A model generated the notes under the pieces. It was not told the origin of the DNA. It was given only the letters and a program-made list of their open reading frames with translations, and did not search any database. From Cyclobacteriaceae bacterium (GTDB taxonomy: Bacteria > Bacteroidota > Bacteroidia > Cytophagales > Cyclobacteriaceae), in contig JAHBUB010000012.1 in assembly GCA_019638285.1 (NCBI GenBank), positions 30,253 through 94,252 on the forward strand: 64,000 nucleotides of DNA, written 5' to 3'. A program made the position numbers and the translations under genes. Below are positions 55,527 to 64,000 of the stretch, one piece after another (position 1 is the first letter of the stretch; each line of letters begins with the position of its first letter).

Positions 55527-56600
55527 TCAATGTTGTGTTATTGCACCAAAGCCGTTAAATTTTTTTAATTCTCCTTTGGGAAGGAAAACGACATCTCCTC
55601 CAAAGCCCATGTTTCTATCTATCATTTCGTCATAGATATCTTCAATCACCTCTTTATTGTTTCTTTCGCTATCGGAAACATAAGTAATCACGCCATCTTT
55701 CATTACGGCTGGTTGAAATAGCCCCTGCTCTATAAAGAGTGTTTGAATCTTGCCCTGTGCTATTGCCTTCCAGATTTCATTGGTGTCAGAAAGAAATTGG
55801 TTGGCGCTTACCGCTTTTTTTAATTCAACTTTTCTGGCATTATTCTTTTTGATGATGTGCTCCTGAACTATTTTCCATGCTTCGCTGACTATCGCGTGAT
55901 TCTTTTTCTCAATCCTATTTTTGTTCAAAAAAATGTCAAGAATACTGTTTCTTTGATCCGCAATTTTTAAATAGGCATGATAGTTTTCTTCCACGCTGCA
56001 TATTAAAACAGGAAGCGGATTATTTTTTCTGACTTTGTTGACATCCTTATCTACCAGATTAAAAAATTCAGTAAGCAAGTTTCTTTGACGGGACATGTCT
56101 GATAAGTCCACCCACTCTGTGGTATCAAATTGATTGTTCAAGACGGGGAAAGGAGCACCAACTTCGGCAACAACTTTGTCATTGGTAGCCTCTATTAATC
56201 TTACTTTTTCCCGGCTTAAAACCAATACATAATAGCTCGTTTCCTGGTGCATGGCTCTTACCAGATCTCTGGTAACAAATGTGCGGCCAACAACTGCCCG
56301 CTCCTCTACGGCAATAGGCAATCTTGTGTATTCTGCAATGTCTTCATTTACAAAGAGTATTAGACTTTCAAGGTTATGACTGTGGTCTATTTTATTTGCG
56401 AGGCTATTTAATCTATCGATCAATTTCTCTGCATCTTTTTTACTCTCGTTGGCCAGTAGTTTGGTTTCGGCTTCTTTTATAAGTTTTTTGAGGCGCAACG
56501 CATCCTTCAGATAGTCTGGTTTTGTTCGATGGGTATTTGCTATAATGGTTATGCAATTTTTTGAAACAATGTTTTTCAGTTCTTTTAATGTAGCGTTCAT
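55527..56600 (-). CDS. Bacterial release-factor-like (baeRF) family protein
   Basis: 357 residues. N-terminal half MNATLKELKNIVSKNCITII, SLILFVNEDIAEYTRLPIAV and YYVLVLSREKVRLIEATND, and C-terminal segment KAIAQGKIQTLFIEQG (a peptidyl-tRNA-hydrolase-like position) fit the archaeo-eukaryotic eRF1-like proteins of bacteria, believed to act on stalled ribosomes. No GGQ motif is seen. It lies between dps and the SDR gene, in a block with stress genes. Confidence 0.7.
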   Translation of the reverse strand: MNATLKELKNIVSKNCITIIANTHRTKPDYLKDALRLKKLIKEAETKLLANESKKDAEKLIDRLNSLANKIDHSHNLESLILFVNEDIAEYTRLPIAVEERAVVGRTFVTRDLVRAMHQETSYYVLVLSREKVRLIEATNDKVVAEVGAPFPVLNNQFDTTEWVDLSDMSRQRNLLTEFFNLVDKDVNKVRKNNPLPVLICSVEENYHAYLKIADQRNSILDIFLNKNRIEKKNHAIVSEAWKIVQEHIIKKNNARKVELKKAVSANQFLSDTNEIWKAIAQGKIQTLFIEQGLFQPAVMKDGVITYVSDSERNNKEVIEDIYDEMIDRNMGFGGDVVFLPKGELKKFNGFGAITQH

Positions 56601-56677
56601 CCTTTTATGAATTTGATTATTCAGTTTATTCCAATTTTAACGAGGGGTTAAAGCCCAAATGTTGACCTATTCAAATA

Positions 56678-57144
56678 TTATTTCAAATAGGCGTTCAACA
56701 TCCAGAGTGTTTTTTCAGTTTCAGAGATATAATCACTCATTAGGCTTTGAGTGCCTTCGTCATTTGCATCTGCGGCAAGAGACAATATGTCCCGCTCTTT
56801 TTTGATTAATATTGAGAAGTTTTTTACTATAATCTCAACGCCTTGTGTTCCGTCTGTTACATTCTTCTCCTCCTTCACCTCGGTAGTTTTGAGATAATCG
56901 GAATAGGTATGCAACGGCTCTCCTTCGAGCGTCAAAATGCGCTCAGCGATTTCATCGATTTTGGTAGAGGCATCCTTATAGAACTCTTCAAATTTCAAAT
57001 GCAATTCAAAGAAATTTTGACCTTTGATATTCCAAGCAATCCTCTTAAGTTCTGATAAAACAATTCATAGTTTGCTAATAGGATATTTAACTCTTTAACC
57101 AGTTTTTCAACTTTTTTCTTGTCTAACCCTACTAAGTTTTTCAT
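56678..57144 (-). pseudogene. dps: Second dps, frameshifted
   Basis: The start MKNLVGLDKKKVEKLVKELN and FYQNLRG come from ATG 57144; the rest (LHLKFEEFYKDASTKIDEIAER onward to 56678) lies in another frame. The shift falls in the RG-YHW position at about 57034-57041, where TTGCT replaces the six bases for Tyr-His. One base is missing and the ferroxidase histidine is not encoded even in a repaired frame. Similar in length and sequence to the intact dps at 40328. A sequencing error is possible, but the missing histidine argues otherwise. Confidence 0.8.
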
Positions 57145-57413
57145 GTTTTGTTTATTTTGTTTTGGTTCGTTACGAAGTTAGCCTTATTACTTAAGAATAA
57201 GTATGATGTCTGTCAGCCATACAAGAGACATATATCATATATAGGGGTAAACAAATGAGGTGAGGAGCATTTAAATCTCTTAGGTCAGGCAAGTAAAATT
57301 GGAGATGAGTGCTTTTGATTAAATTTGCAGAAAATTGAGACTTATTCCTTTGTGATTTTTTTCACTTACAAAAGCCCAGGCCTCACTAAGTACTTTAAAA
57401 TTATACCAAGTCC

Positions 57414-57914
57414 ATGATGGAAGAATATAGAATTGAAATTATTGAATCCGTAGTTATTTTGTTTTTATACTTAGCCGTACGATTTGTACTGAATAAGGCT
57501 GTTGAAAAGGTTACCTTAAAATTCACCCATCAAAGGGCAAGAACAAAAATCATTAAAAAGTTTGTTAATTCTTTTCTGCTTTTTGTGGGTTTGCAATTCC
57601 TGCTGTTCGTTTGGGGAGTTGAGCAATCAGAGCTAATATTTTTTATTTCCACAATGTTAACTGTGTTGGGAATCGCCTTTTTTGCACAATGGTCAATTAT
57701 TTCTAATGTTACTTCAGCACTGATTATATTTTTTAGTCATCCTGCCAAAATTGGAGATACCATTACTGTGCTTGATAAGGACTACTCAATAAAAGGAAGG
57801 ATAAGTGATATTGAAATGTTCTTTATTACCATCAAAACGGAGGAAGGAGATAAAGTCACCATTCCAAACAACGTTTTTATCCAAAAAATGATTAAACAGG
57901 GCAAGAGTGCATAG
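57414..57914 (+). CDS. Short MscS-family channel-like protein
   Basis: 166 residues. Membrane helices at about 5-25, 50-70 and 75-110, then a beta domain with the MscS pattern FFSHPAKIGDTITV and the end VTIPNNVFIQKMI. The large C-terminal cytoplasmic cage of full MscS is lacking, as in many minimal homologues. Start could be ATG 57414 or 57417. Its upstream 140 bp has a degraded counterpart at 36020-36165. Confidence 0.8.
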   Translation: MMEEYRIEIIESVVILFLYLAVRFVLNKAVEKVTLKFTHQRARTKIIKKFVNSFLLFVGLQFLLFVWGVEQSELIFFISTMLTVLGIAFFAQWSIISNVTSALIIFFSHPAKIGDTITVLDKDYSIKGRISDIEMFFITIKTEEGDKVTIPNNVFIQKMIKQGKSA

Positions 57915-58029
57915 CGTAACTCTAAAGAATGTATTTTGTCAAGGAACCGAGAGATATTTCTTATCAAAACTTTGACTGTTTGGAGCGCTGTAATACCTTA
58001 TAGCAGCAATTTTTAACTTTAGATGAATT

Positions 58030-58500
58030 ATGAAAAAACAAATAATAATGGCTGTCGCCATATTCTCCATATCGAGTTGTAGTTCAGGTAAAAATAATAA
58101 TGTACCCATATCGAATAATTTGATTAAAGAAGCAATAACGGATGATCGTATCGTAGAAAAGTACTGGAAGCTTAAAATCTTAGATGGTCAAACAATTGAG
58201 ATGGCAGAAAACCAGGAACGTGAAATGTACTTTACGCTGAAAGCTGACGAAAACCGTGTAACTGGGTTTTCCGGATGCAATACATTTAGTGGTAGCTATG
58301 CATTGGATAATGTGAATCGTATTCGGTTTACCCACATGGCATCTACCATGAAAGCTTGCCCGGATGTGGAGGTAGATGAGCCCAAATTTTTAGAAGTATT
58401 TGAGCTTACGGATAACTACACTGTAGATGGAGAGATGCTCAGCTTAAATGTAGGAAGACGTACACCCTTGGCTGTTTTTGAAGTTGTTGAGGTTGAATAG
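58030..58500 (+). CDS. META-domain lipoprotein (HslJ-like)
   Basis: 156 residues with a lipobox (ISSCSSG, C17), so it is membrane-anchored. The META domain has YWKLKILDGQTIEMAEN, FSGCNTFSGSYALDN and MASTMKACPD, the family hallmark. Related HslJ helps novobiocin and heat resistance in E. coli; the role here is unknown. Single gene. Confidence 0.85.
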   Translation: MKKQIIMAVAIFSISSCSSGKNNNVPISNNLIKEAITDDRIVEKYWKLKILDGQTIEMAENQEREMYFTLKADENRVTGFSGCNTFSGSYALDNVNRIRFTHMASTMKACPDVEVDEPKFLEVFELTDNYTVDGEMLSLNVGRRTPLAVFEVVEVE

Positions 58501-58674
58501 AGTGACTCTCTTGAATAATTATTAATTTTGCACTTGCGCGAGTAATTATTACAATATAATTATTTAGCTTCTATGAAGAATCAGTTTACAGGGTTCATGC
58601 ACTTTTTAATGATTTGAAATATTTGTATTATTTAATAGGGAAAACAGATTATTCGAAAAATCACTTATTGGAAA

Positions 58675-58696
58675 AGGCCACCCCGAAAGGTGGCCT
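58675..58696 (-). terminator. Terminator of the ribonucleotide reductase gene
   Basis: AGGCCACC / GGTGGCCT (8 bp, six-base loop). On the minus strand the stem is followed by TTTTCC, consistent with termination of the nrdJ transcript. A second hairpin with 9 bp arms lies at 58724-58744. Confidence 0.6.
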
Positions 58697-58759
58697 ATGC
58701 AAGAGTTAAAACCCAGTGAAGTATATATTGTTAAAAACAATATAGCTGAGTAATCTTAA

Positions 58760-60610
58760 TTACACGATTACACAAGCACCACCTGCACATGCAGCTTCTG
58801 CCTGTAGATCCGTGGCATCATCGGGTTCAAAAATGGCAGACAAATCGATGTTCTTTAGTGATTTTTCTAGCTCCTCATAGCGTTCACGAGTGATATCTTC
58901 AAAAGGAGGTTGTTTGTAGTTGCCATTGTCATAAGGAAGCACACTTAATCCATTGTAAGAGGCTTTGTTTTCCCACATCCATTCCCCCACTTCTTTCCAT
59001 TCATTTTCTTTAATGGATACAGTGGCAGAAACATTATTGGCGTTGGATCCTAACCGGTAACCGTTACGAACCCATTCCAAATTGAAAGTTTTAACCCGCT
59101 CCAATAAATCCATCGCACTTTCAGTTCTGAGTATACTGTTATCAGGTGCCTTTTGAGGAATACACACAATGGCCTGCTTGCTGTTCAGCATATCCTCCTC
59201 CAGCAATTCAGGGTGGTTGATTCGTAAGTGATCATAAAGGGCTTCATTTTTTCCGATTCTCATCCTACGCAAATAGTAATCGTTGTGCCAGGCATGGATC
59301 CCTGACGAGGTGCCAAGTACCAGAGAACTCGTTCCGGAGGGTTTAATGGTGGTGCAGCGTGCCGCAAATTCAATTCCAATTTTTGCTGTAACTTCAACAT
59401 TGATATGTTTTACTTCATCTGCTGCTTCTTTTAAATCAAGCTTTATTACCTTTCCACTGGCAATTCCAGTCATTCCTACTCCAATCAATGCATCTTGTTC
59501 GGTAGTTTGTTTCCATATTTCTCGCAAGTAATGGAAGTCGGTAAAGCCTGCCTGAAGGGTACCAAAAAAGCCTGCTGCTCTTGCACGCGCATTTAGCTCT
59601 TCCTGCGTTTCTACATCTGAGACATTTACTTCACAGAGGTTACAAAACTGAAATGGACGAAGGGCAATTTCACAACATGGGTTGGTTCCCCAATCAGGAT
59701 GGTTGGTAAAATAAAAACCAGGTTCTCCGGTTCCGGATATTTCAATCTTTTCCCAAAGATCAAAAAACTCTTGTTGTGTAGTCTCATCACGGGAGAGTAC
59801 GGCAGAGTTATTGGCACGGCCTCTCTGTTCGTTTAATTCCCACCAATTTCCAAACTTACAAGTAAGCATTTCTTCATCTTCAGGTGAGAAGAGCGATATC
59901 ATTGCTGATCTGCGTATTCCTCCAGCCAAAACGGCATTAGCGATGTGGCACATGAGGTCGTGGCACTCCAGAGGAGTTAATTGCTCTCCATCCTTTTTAC
60001 GGTCAAGGATTGCTGTGATATGGGCATGACACACTTTTAAAGGTTCAGGACCAGGGGCCTTACCTCCGGCAGTTACTAATCGAGCTCCTTTGGGTCGGAT
60101 GTCAGAGTAGTCGAAATCAGGCATGGCTTTGCTCTGCCCAAAGTAGGCTTTCATGATCATTTTGATGGAATCGGCCCAACCCTCCAGGCTATCGCCAATC
60201 AAAAAGCGCCTGCGCTTTTCCGCTTTTTCAATGGGGGGTAATTCGGCTACGTGATGGTATTGGACAGAGTAACCCACTCCAGTCCCCCCTAATAACAGAA
60301 ACATGGCTTCAGAAAACGCGCGGATGTCATCCACTGGCAAATAAGCACAATTGTAAATACGGCTATTATTCCTTGAGATAGAAGGGCCTGCAAATTGCAT
60401 TGCGCGCATAGATGGAAGTACTTTCTTTTGTAGTATCCACTGCATGTTATCCTCAATTTCAGATTTCATTTGAGGGTACTTTTCTACCATCATATATTCA
60501 TATCTCGCACATATTTCCGGCCATAATTCCCTGCGCTGCAGTTCTGGGATGTATCGTGCATACTTCATGTATATCACGATATCGCTAAGAATTTCCTGAT
60601 TAAGTTCCAT
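58760..60610 (-). CDS. nrdJ: Class II (adenosylcobalamin-dependent) ribonucleotide reductase
   Basis: 616 residues. The blocks GGTGVGYSVQYHH, NPCCEIALRPFQFCNLCEVN (containing the thiyl cysteine region) and GTSSGIHAWHNDYYLRRMR are those of monomeric B12-dependent ribonucleotide reductases like the Lactobacillus enzyme. The C-terminus CAGGACVIV carries the two redox cysteines in CxxxxC spacing, which re-reduce the active site. It makes deoxyribonucleotides with or without oxygen. No B12 riboswitch was seen in the 37 bases to the next gene. Confidence 0.92.
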   Translation of the reverse strand: MELNQEILSDIVIYMKYARYIPELQRRELWPEICARYEYMMVEKYPQMKSEIEDNMQWILQKKVLPSMRAMQFAGPSISRNNSRIYNCAYLPVDDIRAFSEAMFLLLGGTGVGYSVQYHHVAELPPIEKAEKRRRFLIGDSLEGWADSIKMIMKAYFGQSKAMPDFDYSDIRPKGARLVTAGGKAPGPEPLKVCHAHITAILDRKKDGEQLTPLECHDLMCHIANAVLAGGIRRSAMISLFSPEDEEMLTCKFGNWWELNEQRGRANNSAVLSRDETTQQEFFDLWEKIEISGTGEPGFYFTNHPDWGTNPCCEIALRPFQFCNLCEVNVSDVETQEELNARARAAGFFGTLQAGFTDFHYLREIWKQTTEQDALIGVGMTGIASGKVIKLDLKEAADEVKHINVEVTAKIGIEFAARCTTIKPSGTSSLVLGTSSGIHAWHNDYYLRRMRIGKNEALYDHLRINHPELLEEDMLNSKQAIVCIPQKAPDNSILRTESAMDLLERVKTFNLEWVRNGYRLGSNANNVSATVSIKENEWKEVGEWMWENKASYNGLSVLPYDNGNYKQPPFEDITRERYEELEKSLKNIDLSAIFEPDDATDLQAEAACAGGACVIV

Positions 60611-60647
60611 GGTTGTAGGGTTAAAATTAAATAGAGTTTAAAAAATA

Positions 60648-61367
60648 TTAATTCTTCAATGGATTTATATCATTAGAGGATCCATTTTCTAGCTGCAAAG
60701 CAGCCGGATAGAGTATTTGATCTTCAAGCTTGACAATATATTTAATATGCTTTTCCAGTTGTTCAAGTTGGCTATACAACAAACCAAAGGCAGAAATGGT
60801 GCCTTTGGGTACCTTATAACCCCGTGTTAGTGCCCTGATTTTATCCAAATCTGCTATAACTGCACGATGTTCATTCTCCATTGTCTCAATGGGGTACATG
60901 AGGTGAAATGGGGTGGCTTCCTCTTCGTTCGTTTCTGTTCTTTTTTCGGCTAATTTTTTAATAGCAGGAAACAAAATCTTCCCTTCTGTATAAATGTGTA
61001 GTTCCAGGCCGATTACAACCTTATCAAATAGAGATTTAATTTTCTCTAGCTCAATCCTACGAGATCCGTATTGTTTTAAAACTTCGTGTATGGATGTTCT
61101 AATACTTTTTACAGATTCTTTAATAAAGCGGTGATGTTCTTCCATCATATGTTCTACCAAGTGAGGGAGGGGCCACTCTGACATTTCTGAATGGATGGAA
61201 GGTGAAATGAGTATTTTTTTTAGATGCTCTTTTACCAACTCTGGTAAAACCTGCGCCTCCCTACAGGCCTCCTCAAATTGGGCTTTACTATTCAAATGGA
61301 CTATTCCTAATCGTTTTAAAACATCAGTTGCTTGAGGGGCTACTCGTAATATTTCCGAAATCGTCAT
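60648..61367 (-). CDS. RIC/YtfE-like hemerythrin-domain protein
   Basis: 239 residues. The N-terminal 60 residues have the DUF542-like order of an ScdA/YtfE protein but lack its CCGG motif (LGIVHLNSKAQFEEACREA). The hemerythrin part has LVEHMMEEHHRFIKE, LELHIYTEGKILFP, ENEHRAVIADL and LEKHIKYIVKLEDQILYP, giving the His and Glu ligands for a di-iron site. YtfE-type proteins repair iron-sulfur clusters after nitrosative or oxidative stress. 37 bases before nrdJ, same strand, so probably an operon. Confidence 0.82.
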   Translation of the reverse strand: MTISEILRVAPQATDVLKRLGIVHLNSKAQFEEACREAQVLPELVKEHLKKILISPSIHSEMSEWPLPHLVEHMMEEHHRFIKESVKSIRTSIHEVLKQYGSRRIELEKIKSLFDKVVIGLELHIYTEGKILFPAIKKLAEKRTETNEEEATPFHLMYPIETMENEHRAVIADLDKIRALTRGYKVPKGTISAFGLLYSQLEQLEKHIKYIVKLEDQILYPAALQLENGSSNDINPLKN

Positions 61368-61520
61368 CTAAATGGCAGAGAACAGTATCACACTAAATTA
61401 CCTACTTAATAGCCAAAAGTAAAAGATATATTAGTCTTTTAATAGGGATAATGGGAAAATTTGAGGAATAATTAAAGTGAAGAAATAGCCTAAACCAAGG
61501 CTGAGAAACAGTCACAAAAA

Positions 61521-61706
61521 TTATACTTTGGAAGCGGAGATCAGATGCTGCAACTCTTCAATTTGAACTTGCTTTTGTGTAAGCTCCTTCCTCTCTTTTG
61601 TAAGCGGTTGCCCTTTTAGACTTGCCAAAGTTATTGAAAGCTTGTACATTAACTCCTCCAGGGCCTCTAACAGAAGCACTTTATGTTTTTGATCAATTTC
61701 TATCAT
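61521..61706 (-). CDS. Small helical protein, 61 residues
   Basis: ATG-started frame in the gap between the RIC-like gene and tnaA. The product is one charged amphipathic helix or coiled coil (LLLEALEELMYKLSITLASL, then KERKELTQKQVQIEEL). No family recognised. The composition is clearly protein-like and it has the same direction as the two genes that follow it. Confidence 0.5.
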   Translation of the reverse strand: MIEIDQKHKVLLLEALEELMYKLSITLASLKGQPLTKERKELTQKQVQIEELQHLISASKV

Positions 61707-61898
61707 AGGTTGATACCATTAATAACAAAATTATTCTCCTGTAAACCTACCCTCTCCAAGTCAGGCACCAAATGATTTTGGTCAATAACAATGAAGACCA
61801 ATATCATATAATTGGGTCCCATCATTTTATAAATTAATTGAATTACCTCACTTGATTGTAAAAAATCAGATTTAACTCCAAACCCATCTATAAAATTC

Positions 61899-61930
61899 CA
61901 TATAAAAAGATAATATTGTCTTTTTATATG
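61899..61930. promoter_or_regulatory. Inverted repeat just before tryptophanase gene
   Basis: Perfect 12 bp arms CATATAAAAAGA / TCTTTTTATATG with an 8-base loop, ending 17 bases before ATG 61948. It could be an operator or an RNA hairpin masking the start. No T-run follows the stem, so it is not a plain terminator. Confidence 0.6.
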
Positions 61931-61947
61931 AAATAAATGAGGTGATT

Positions 61948-63333
61948 ATGAAATCTGAAAAAAGGAGAGCCCTTCCGGAGCCATTTAAGATTAAGATGGT
62001 TGAACCGCTACGAATCACCACAAAGGATTATAGGCTTGAAAAATTAAAAACAGCTACTTATAACCCATTTCTTTTAAAATCAGATGACGTATTTATTGAT
62101 CTGTTAACAGACAGTGGTACTGGCGCAATGAGTGATCACCAATGGGCCGGAATCCTGATGGGTGATGAAAGCTATGCTGGAGCAAAAAGTTGGCAACATC
62201 TGGAGCGGGTAGTTAAAGAGCTAACGGGGATGCCCTACATTCTGCCGACTCACCAGGGGAGGGCAGCAGAAAGAATTTTGTACAGCACGATTGGTGGCAA
62301 AGACAAGGTGTTTATAAGTAATACGCACTTTGATACCACAAGGGCAAATATTGAATTTACGGGCGCAAAAGCCATTGATATTCCATCAGTGGACTCCAGT
62401 AATTTAGAAAAAGAGTCGGACTTCAAAGGGAACATCGATATCAACAAATTATCTGAATTGATCATTGAGCATGGCGCAGAAAATATTGGAGCGGTCATCA
62501 TGACAGTAACCAATAATTCTTCCGGGGGTCAACCAGTGAGCATGGGCAACATGCTGGAAGTTCGTTCTATTTGTGATGAGCACCAAGTGATGATGGTTAT
62601 TGATGGCTGCCGCATTGCCGAGAACAGTTACTTCGTGAAACACCGCGAACCAGACTATGCAAATTATACCTATGAAGAGATTGCTCAAAAAATGTTACAA
62701 CTCGGAGATGCATTTGTTATGAGTGCCAAAAAAGATGGTATGGTCAACATTGGCGGCCTGCTCACCATGAAGGATAAAAGCCTAAGTGAGAAATGCACCA
62801 ACTTATTGATCATCTCAGAGGGATTTACCACATATGGCGGTTTGGCAGGTCGCGATATGGAAGCCATGGCCATTGGCCTTAAAGAGGTGTTTGATCCGGA
62901 TTATTTGCATTACCGCATACGAAGCACTGCCTATTTGGGTGAACACCTCAGAGCAAAGGGGATTCCGGTAGTTTGGCCGATTGGCGGGCATGCCGTATAT
63001 ATAGATGCCAGCAAATTGTATCCAAATATTCCCTTGGACCAATATCCGGGTCAGGCATTGGTTTGTGATCTTTATGAACAGGGTGGCATCCGTTGCGTTG
63101 AAGTGGGAAGTGTGATGTTTGGAAAATACGACAGTAAAGGAAAATTGATTCCTGCCAAAAATGAATTGGTAAGATTGGCCATTCCTCGTAGAACTTATAC
63201 GCAAAGCCATATCGATTATGTGATTGATGTCTTTGACGATATTCTGGAAATGAAAGAACAAAGAAGGGGATTTAAGATTACCTATGAACCGCCCTTCCTA
63301 AGACACTTTACTGCACGATTTGAACCTGTATAA
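61948..63333 (+). CDS. tnaA: Tryptophanase (tryptophan indole-lyase)
   Basis: 461 residues of the PLP-dependent beta-eliminating lyases. The PLP lysine lies in FVMSAKKDGMVNIGGLL; other conserved blocks are LLTDSGTGAMSDHQWAGI, ILPTHQGRAAERI and NNSSGGQPVSMGNM. It cleaves tryptophan to indole, pyruvate and ammonia. The start is ATG 61948 rather than GTG 61942. The identity as tryptophanase rather than tyrosine phenol-lyase rests on overall pattern (NTHFDTTRANI and FTTYGGLAGRDMEAM) and contrast with the next gene. Confidence 0.85.
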   Translation: MKSEKRRALPEPFKIKMVEPLRITTKDYRLEKLKTATYNPFLLKSDDVFIDLLTDSGTGAMSDHQWAGILMGDESYAGAKSWQHLERVVKELTGMPYILPTHQGRAAERILYSTIGGKDKVFISNTHFDTTRANIEFTGAKAIDIPSVDSSNLEKESDFKGNIDINKLSELIIEHGAENIGAVIMTVTNNSSGGQPVSMGNMLEVRSICDEHQVMMVIDGCRIAENSYFVKHREPDYANYTYEEIAQKMLQLGDAFVMSAKKDGMVNIGGLLTMKDKSLSEKCTNLLIISEGFTTYGGLAGRDMEAMAIGLKEVFDPDYLHYRIRSTAYLGEHLRAKGIPVVWPIGGHAVYIDASKLYPNIPLDQYPGQALVCDLYEQGGIRCVEVGSVMFGKYDSKGKLIPAKNELVRLAIPRRTYTQSHIDYVIDVFDDILEMKEQRRGFKITYEPPFLRHFTARFEPV

Positions 63334-63348
63334 ATCAATTAATAAAAG

Positions 63349-64000
63349 ATGAAAAAGCAATTAATAAAGCGCTCCTGGGCAGAGCCTTATAAAATGAAAA
63401 TGGTTGAGTTGTTGAAAATGACAACCACGACCCACAGAAAAAGGGCGATTAAAGAGGCAGGGTACAATACTTTTTTATTGAAATCGGAAGATGTATACAT
63501 CGACCTGCTCACGGATAGTGGAACCAACGCCATGAGCGATCAACAATGGGCGGGGCTAATGATCGGTGATGAGGCTTATGCAGGAAGTAAAAGTTTTTTC
63601 CGGATGGAAGAAGCCATTAAAAAATATTATGGATATAAGTACATCATACCCACCCATCAGGGGCGTGGTGCAGAGAATATATTATCAAAGATTCTGATCA
63701 AGAAAGGGGATATTGTTCCTGGTAATATGTATTTCACCACTACCCGCTTGCATCAAGAGCTTGCAGGCGGAAAATTTTATGACATCATTGTGGATGAAGC
63801 ACATGACCCCAATAATGAATTTCAATTTAAAGGAAACGTGGATATTGATAAACTCGATGTATTGGTAAAAAAATATGGGGCGAAAAGAATACCCTATGTG
63901 AGCATCGCCACCACTGTAAATATGGCGGGTGGGCAACCCGTAAGCATGAAGAACCCAAAGGAAATGAGGGCTGAGACTAATAAAAATGGAATTCGTGTCA
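63349..64000 (+). CDS. tpl: Tyrosine phenol-lyase (3' end outside window)
   Basis: Begins ATG 63349, 15 bases after tnaA, and stays open to the window edge; 217 residues visible. It is a paralogue of tnaA. The blocks GYNTFLLKSEDVYIDLLTDS, GNMYFTTTRLHQE and IATTVNMAGGQPVSM are those of tyrosine phenol-lyase, which splits tyrosine into phenol, pyruvate and ammonia. The lysine for PLP and the substrate-specificity residues lie beyond the edge. Confidence 0.8.
   Translation, partial: MKKQLIKRSWAEPYKMKMVELLKMTTTTHRKRAIKEAGYNTFLLKSEDVYIDLLTDSGTNAMSDQQWAGLMIGDEAYAGSKSFFRMEEAIKKYYGYKYIIPTHQGRGAENILSKILIKKGDIVPGNMYFTTTRLHQELAGGKFYDIIVDEAHDPNNEFQFKGNVDIDKLDVLVKKYGAKRIPYVSIATTVNMAGGQPVSMKNPKEMRAETNKNGIRV

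Overview
The window looks like chromosomal DNA of a Bacteroidota bacterium, most likely order Cytophagales. Supporting signs are GC content around 40 percent by eye, a type III glutamine synthetase, a TonB-dependent receptor with a carboxypeptidase-like N-terminal domain, a LytS/LytTR two-component pair, a head-GIN protein, start codons without Shine-Dalgarno sequences, and promoters of the TAnnTTTG type. The best promoter lies in front of tRNA-Glu.

Region 1 (1-9.2 kb) holds the end of a ligase-associated DNA-repair helicase, a PiT phosphate transporter, the repair phosphoesterase PdeM overlapping a CapA-like phosphatase, an outer-membrane protein, a lipoprotein amidohydrolase, a TerB-like protein and a GIN-domain protein. 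Region 2 (9.4-33 kb) is mostly housekeeping: GSIII, an S41 protease, the leuS-fabH-small protein-RidA run, an M28 peptidase, a TonB receptor with a TPR-like partner and a two-component pair, a Rieske oxygenase, a large metalloprotease-like/propeller/barrel protein, pyruvate dehydrogenase E2, HslV and a class III aminotransferase.

Region 3 (33-36.5 kb) is a decay zone. It has a frameshifted gap gene whose active-site motif is damaged. A second tRNA-Glu copy is split by three palindromic inserts. A small GIY-YIG nuclease gene sits between it and the intact tRNA-Glu. An hsdM remnant and debris similar to parts of the 55-57.4 kb stress block follow.

Region 4 (36.5-45.7 kb) is a one-directional run of stress genes: two YceI proteins, an NTF2-like protein, a DsbA-like protein, a butanediol dehydrogenase, Dps, DoxX, pirin, a VOC dioxygenase, a carboxylesterase, a cytosine-deaminase-like enzyme and an HPF-like protein. 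It ends in a candidate structured RNA. The DoxX/pirin/dioxygenase/esterase set resembles quinone-detoxification genes of the Mhq type.

Region 5 (45.8-52.2 kb) has MgtC, an MFS carrier and a FUSC protein. They are followed by about 1.2 kb without a recognisable gene that contains a 21-22 bp tandem repeat array with a 108 bp higher-order period. The array stands in front of an uncharacterised 240-residue protein; this is the strongest candidate for an undescribed system. Region 6 (52.4-64 kb) has cardiolipin synthase, HdeD, an SDR, a baeRF protein, a frameshifted second dps, a short MscS channel, a META lipoprotein, class II ribonucleotide reductase beside a RIC/YtfE-like protein, and a tandem tryptophanase/tyrosine phenol-lyase pair cut by the window edge.

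All assignments come from reading motifs by eye; no database search was run.
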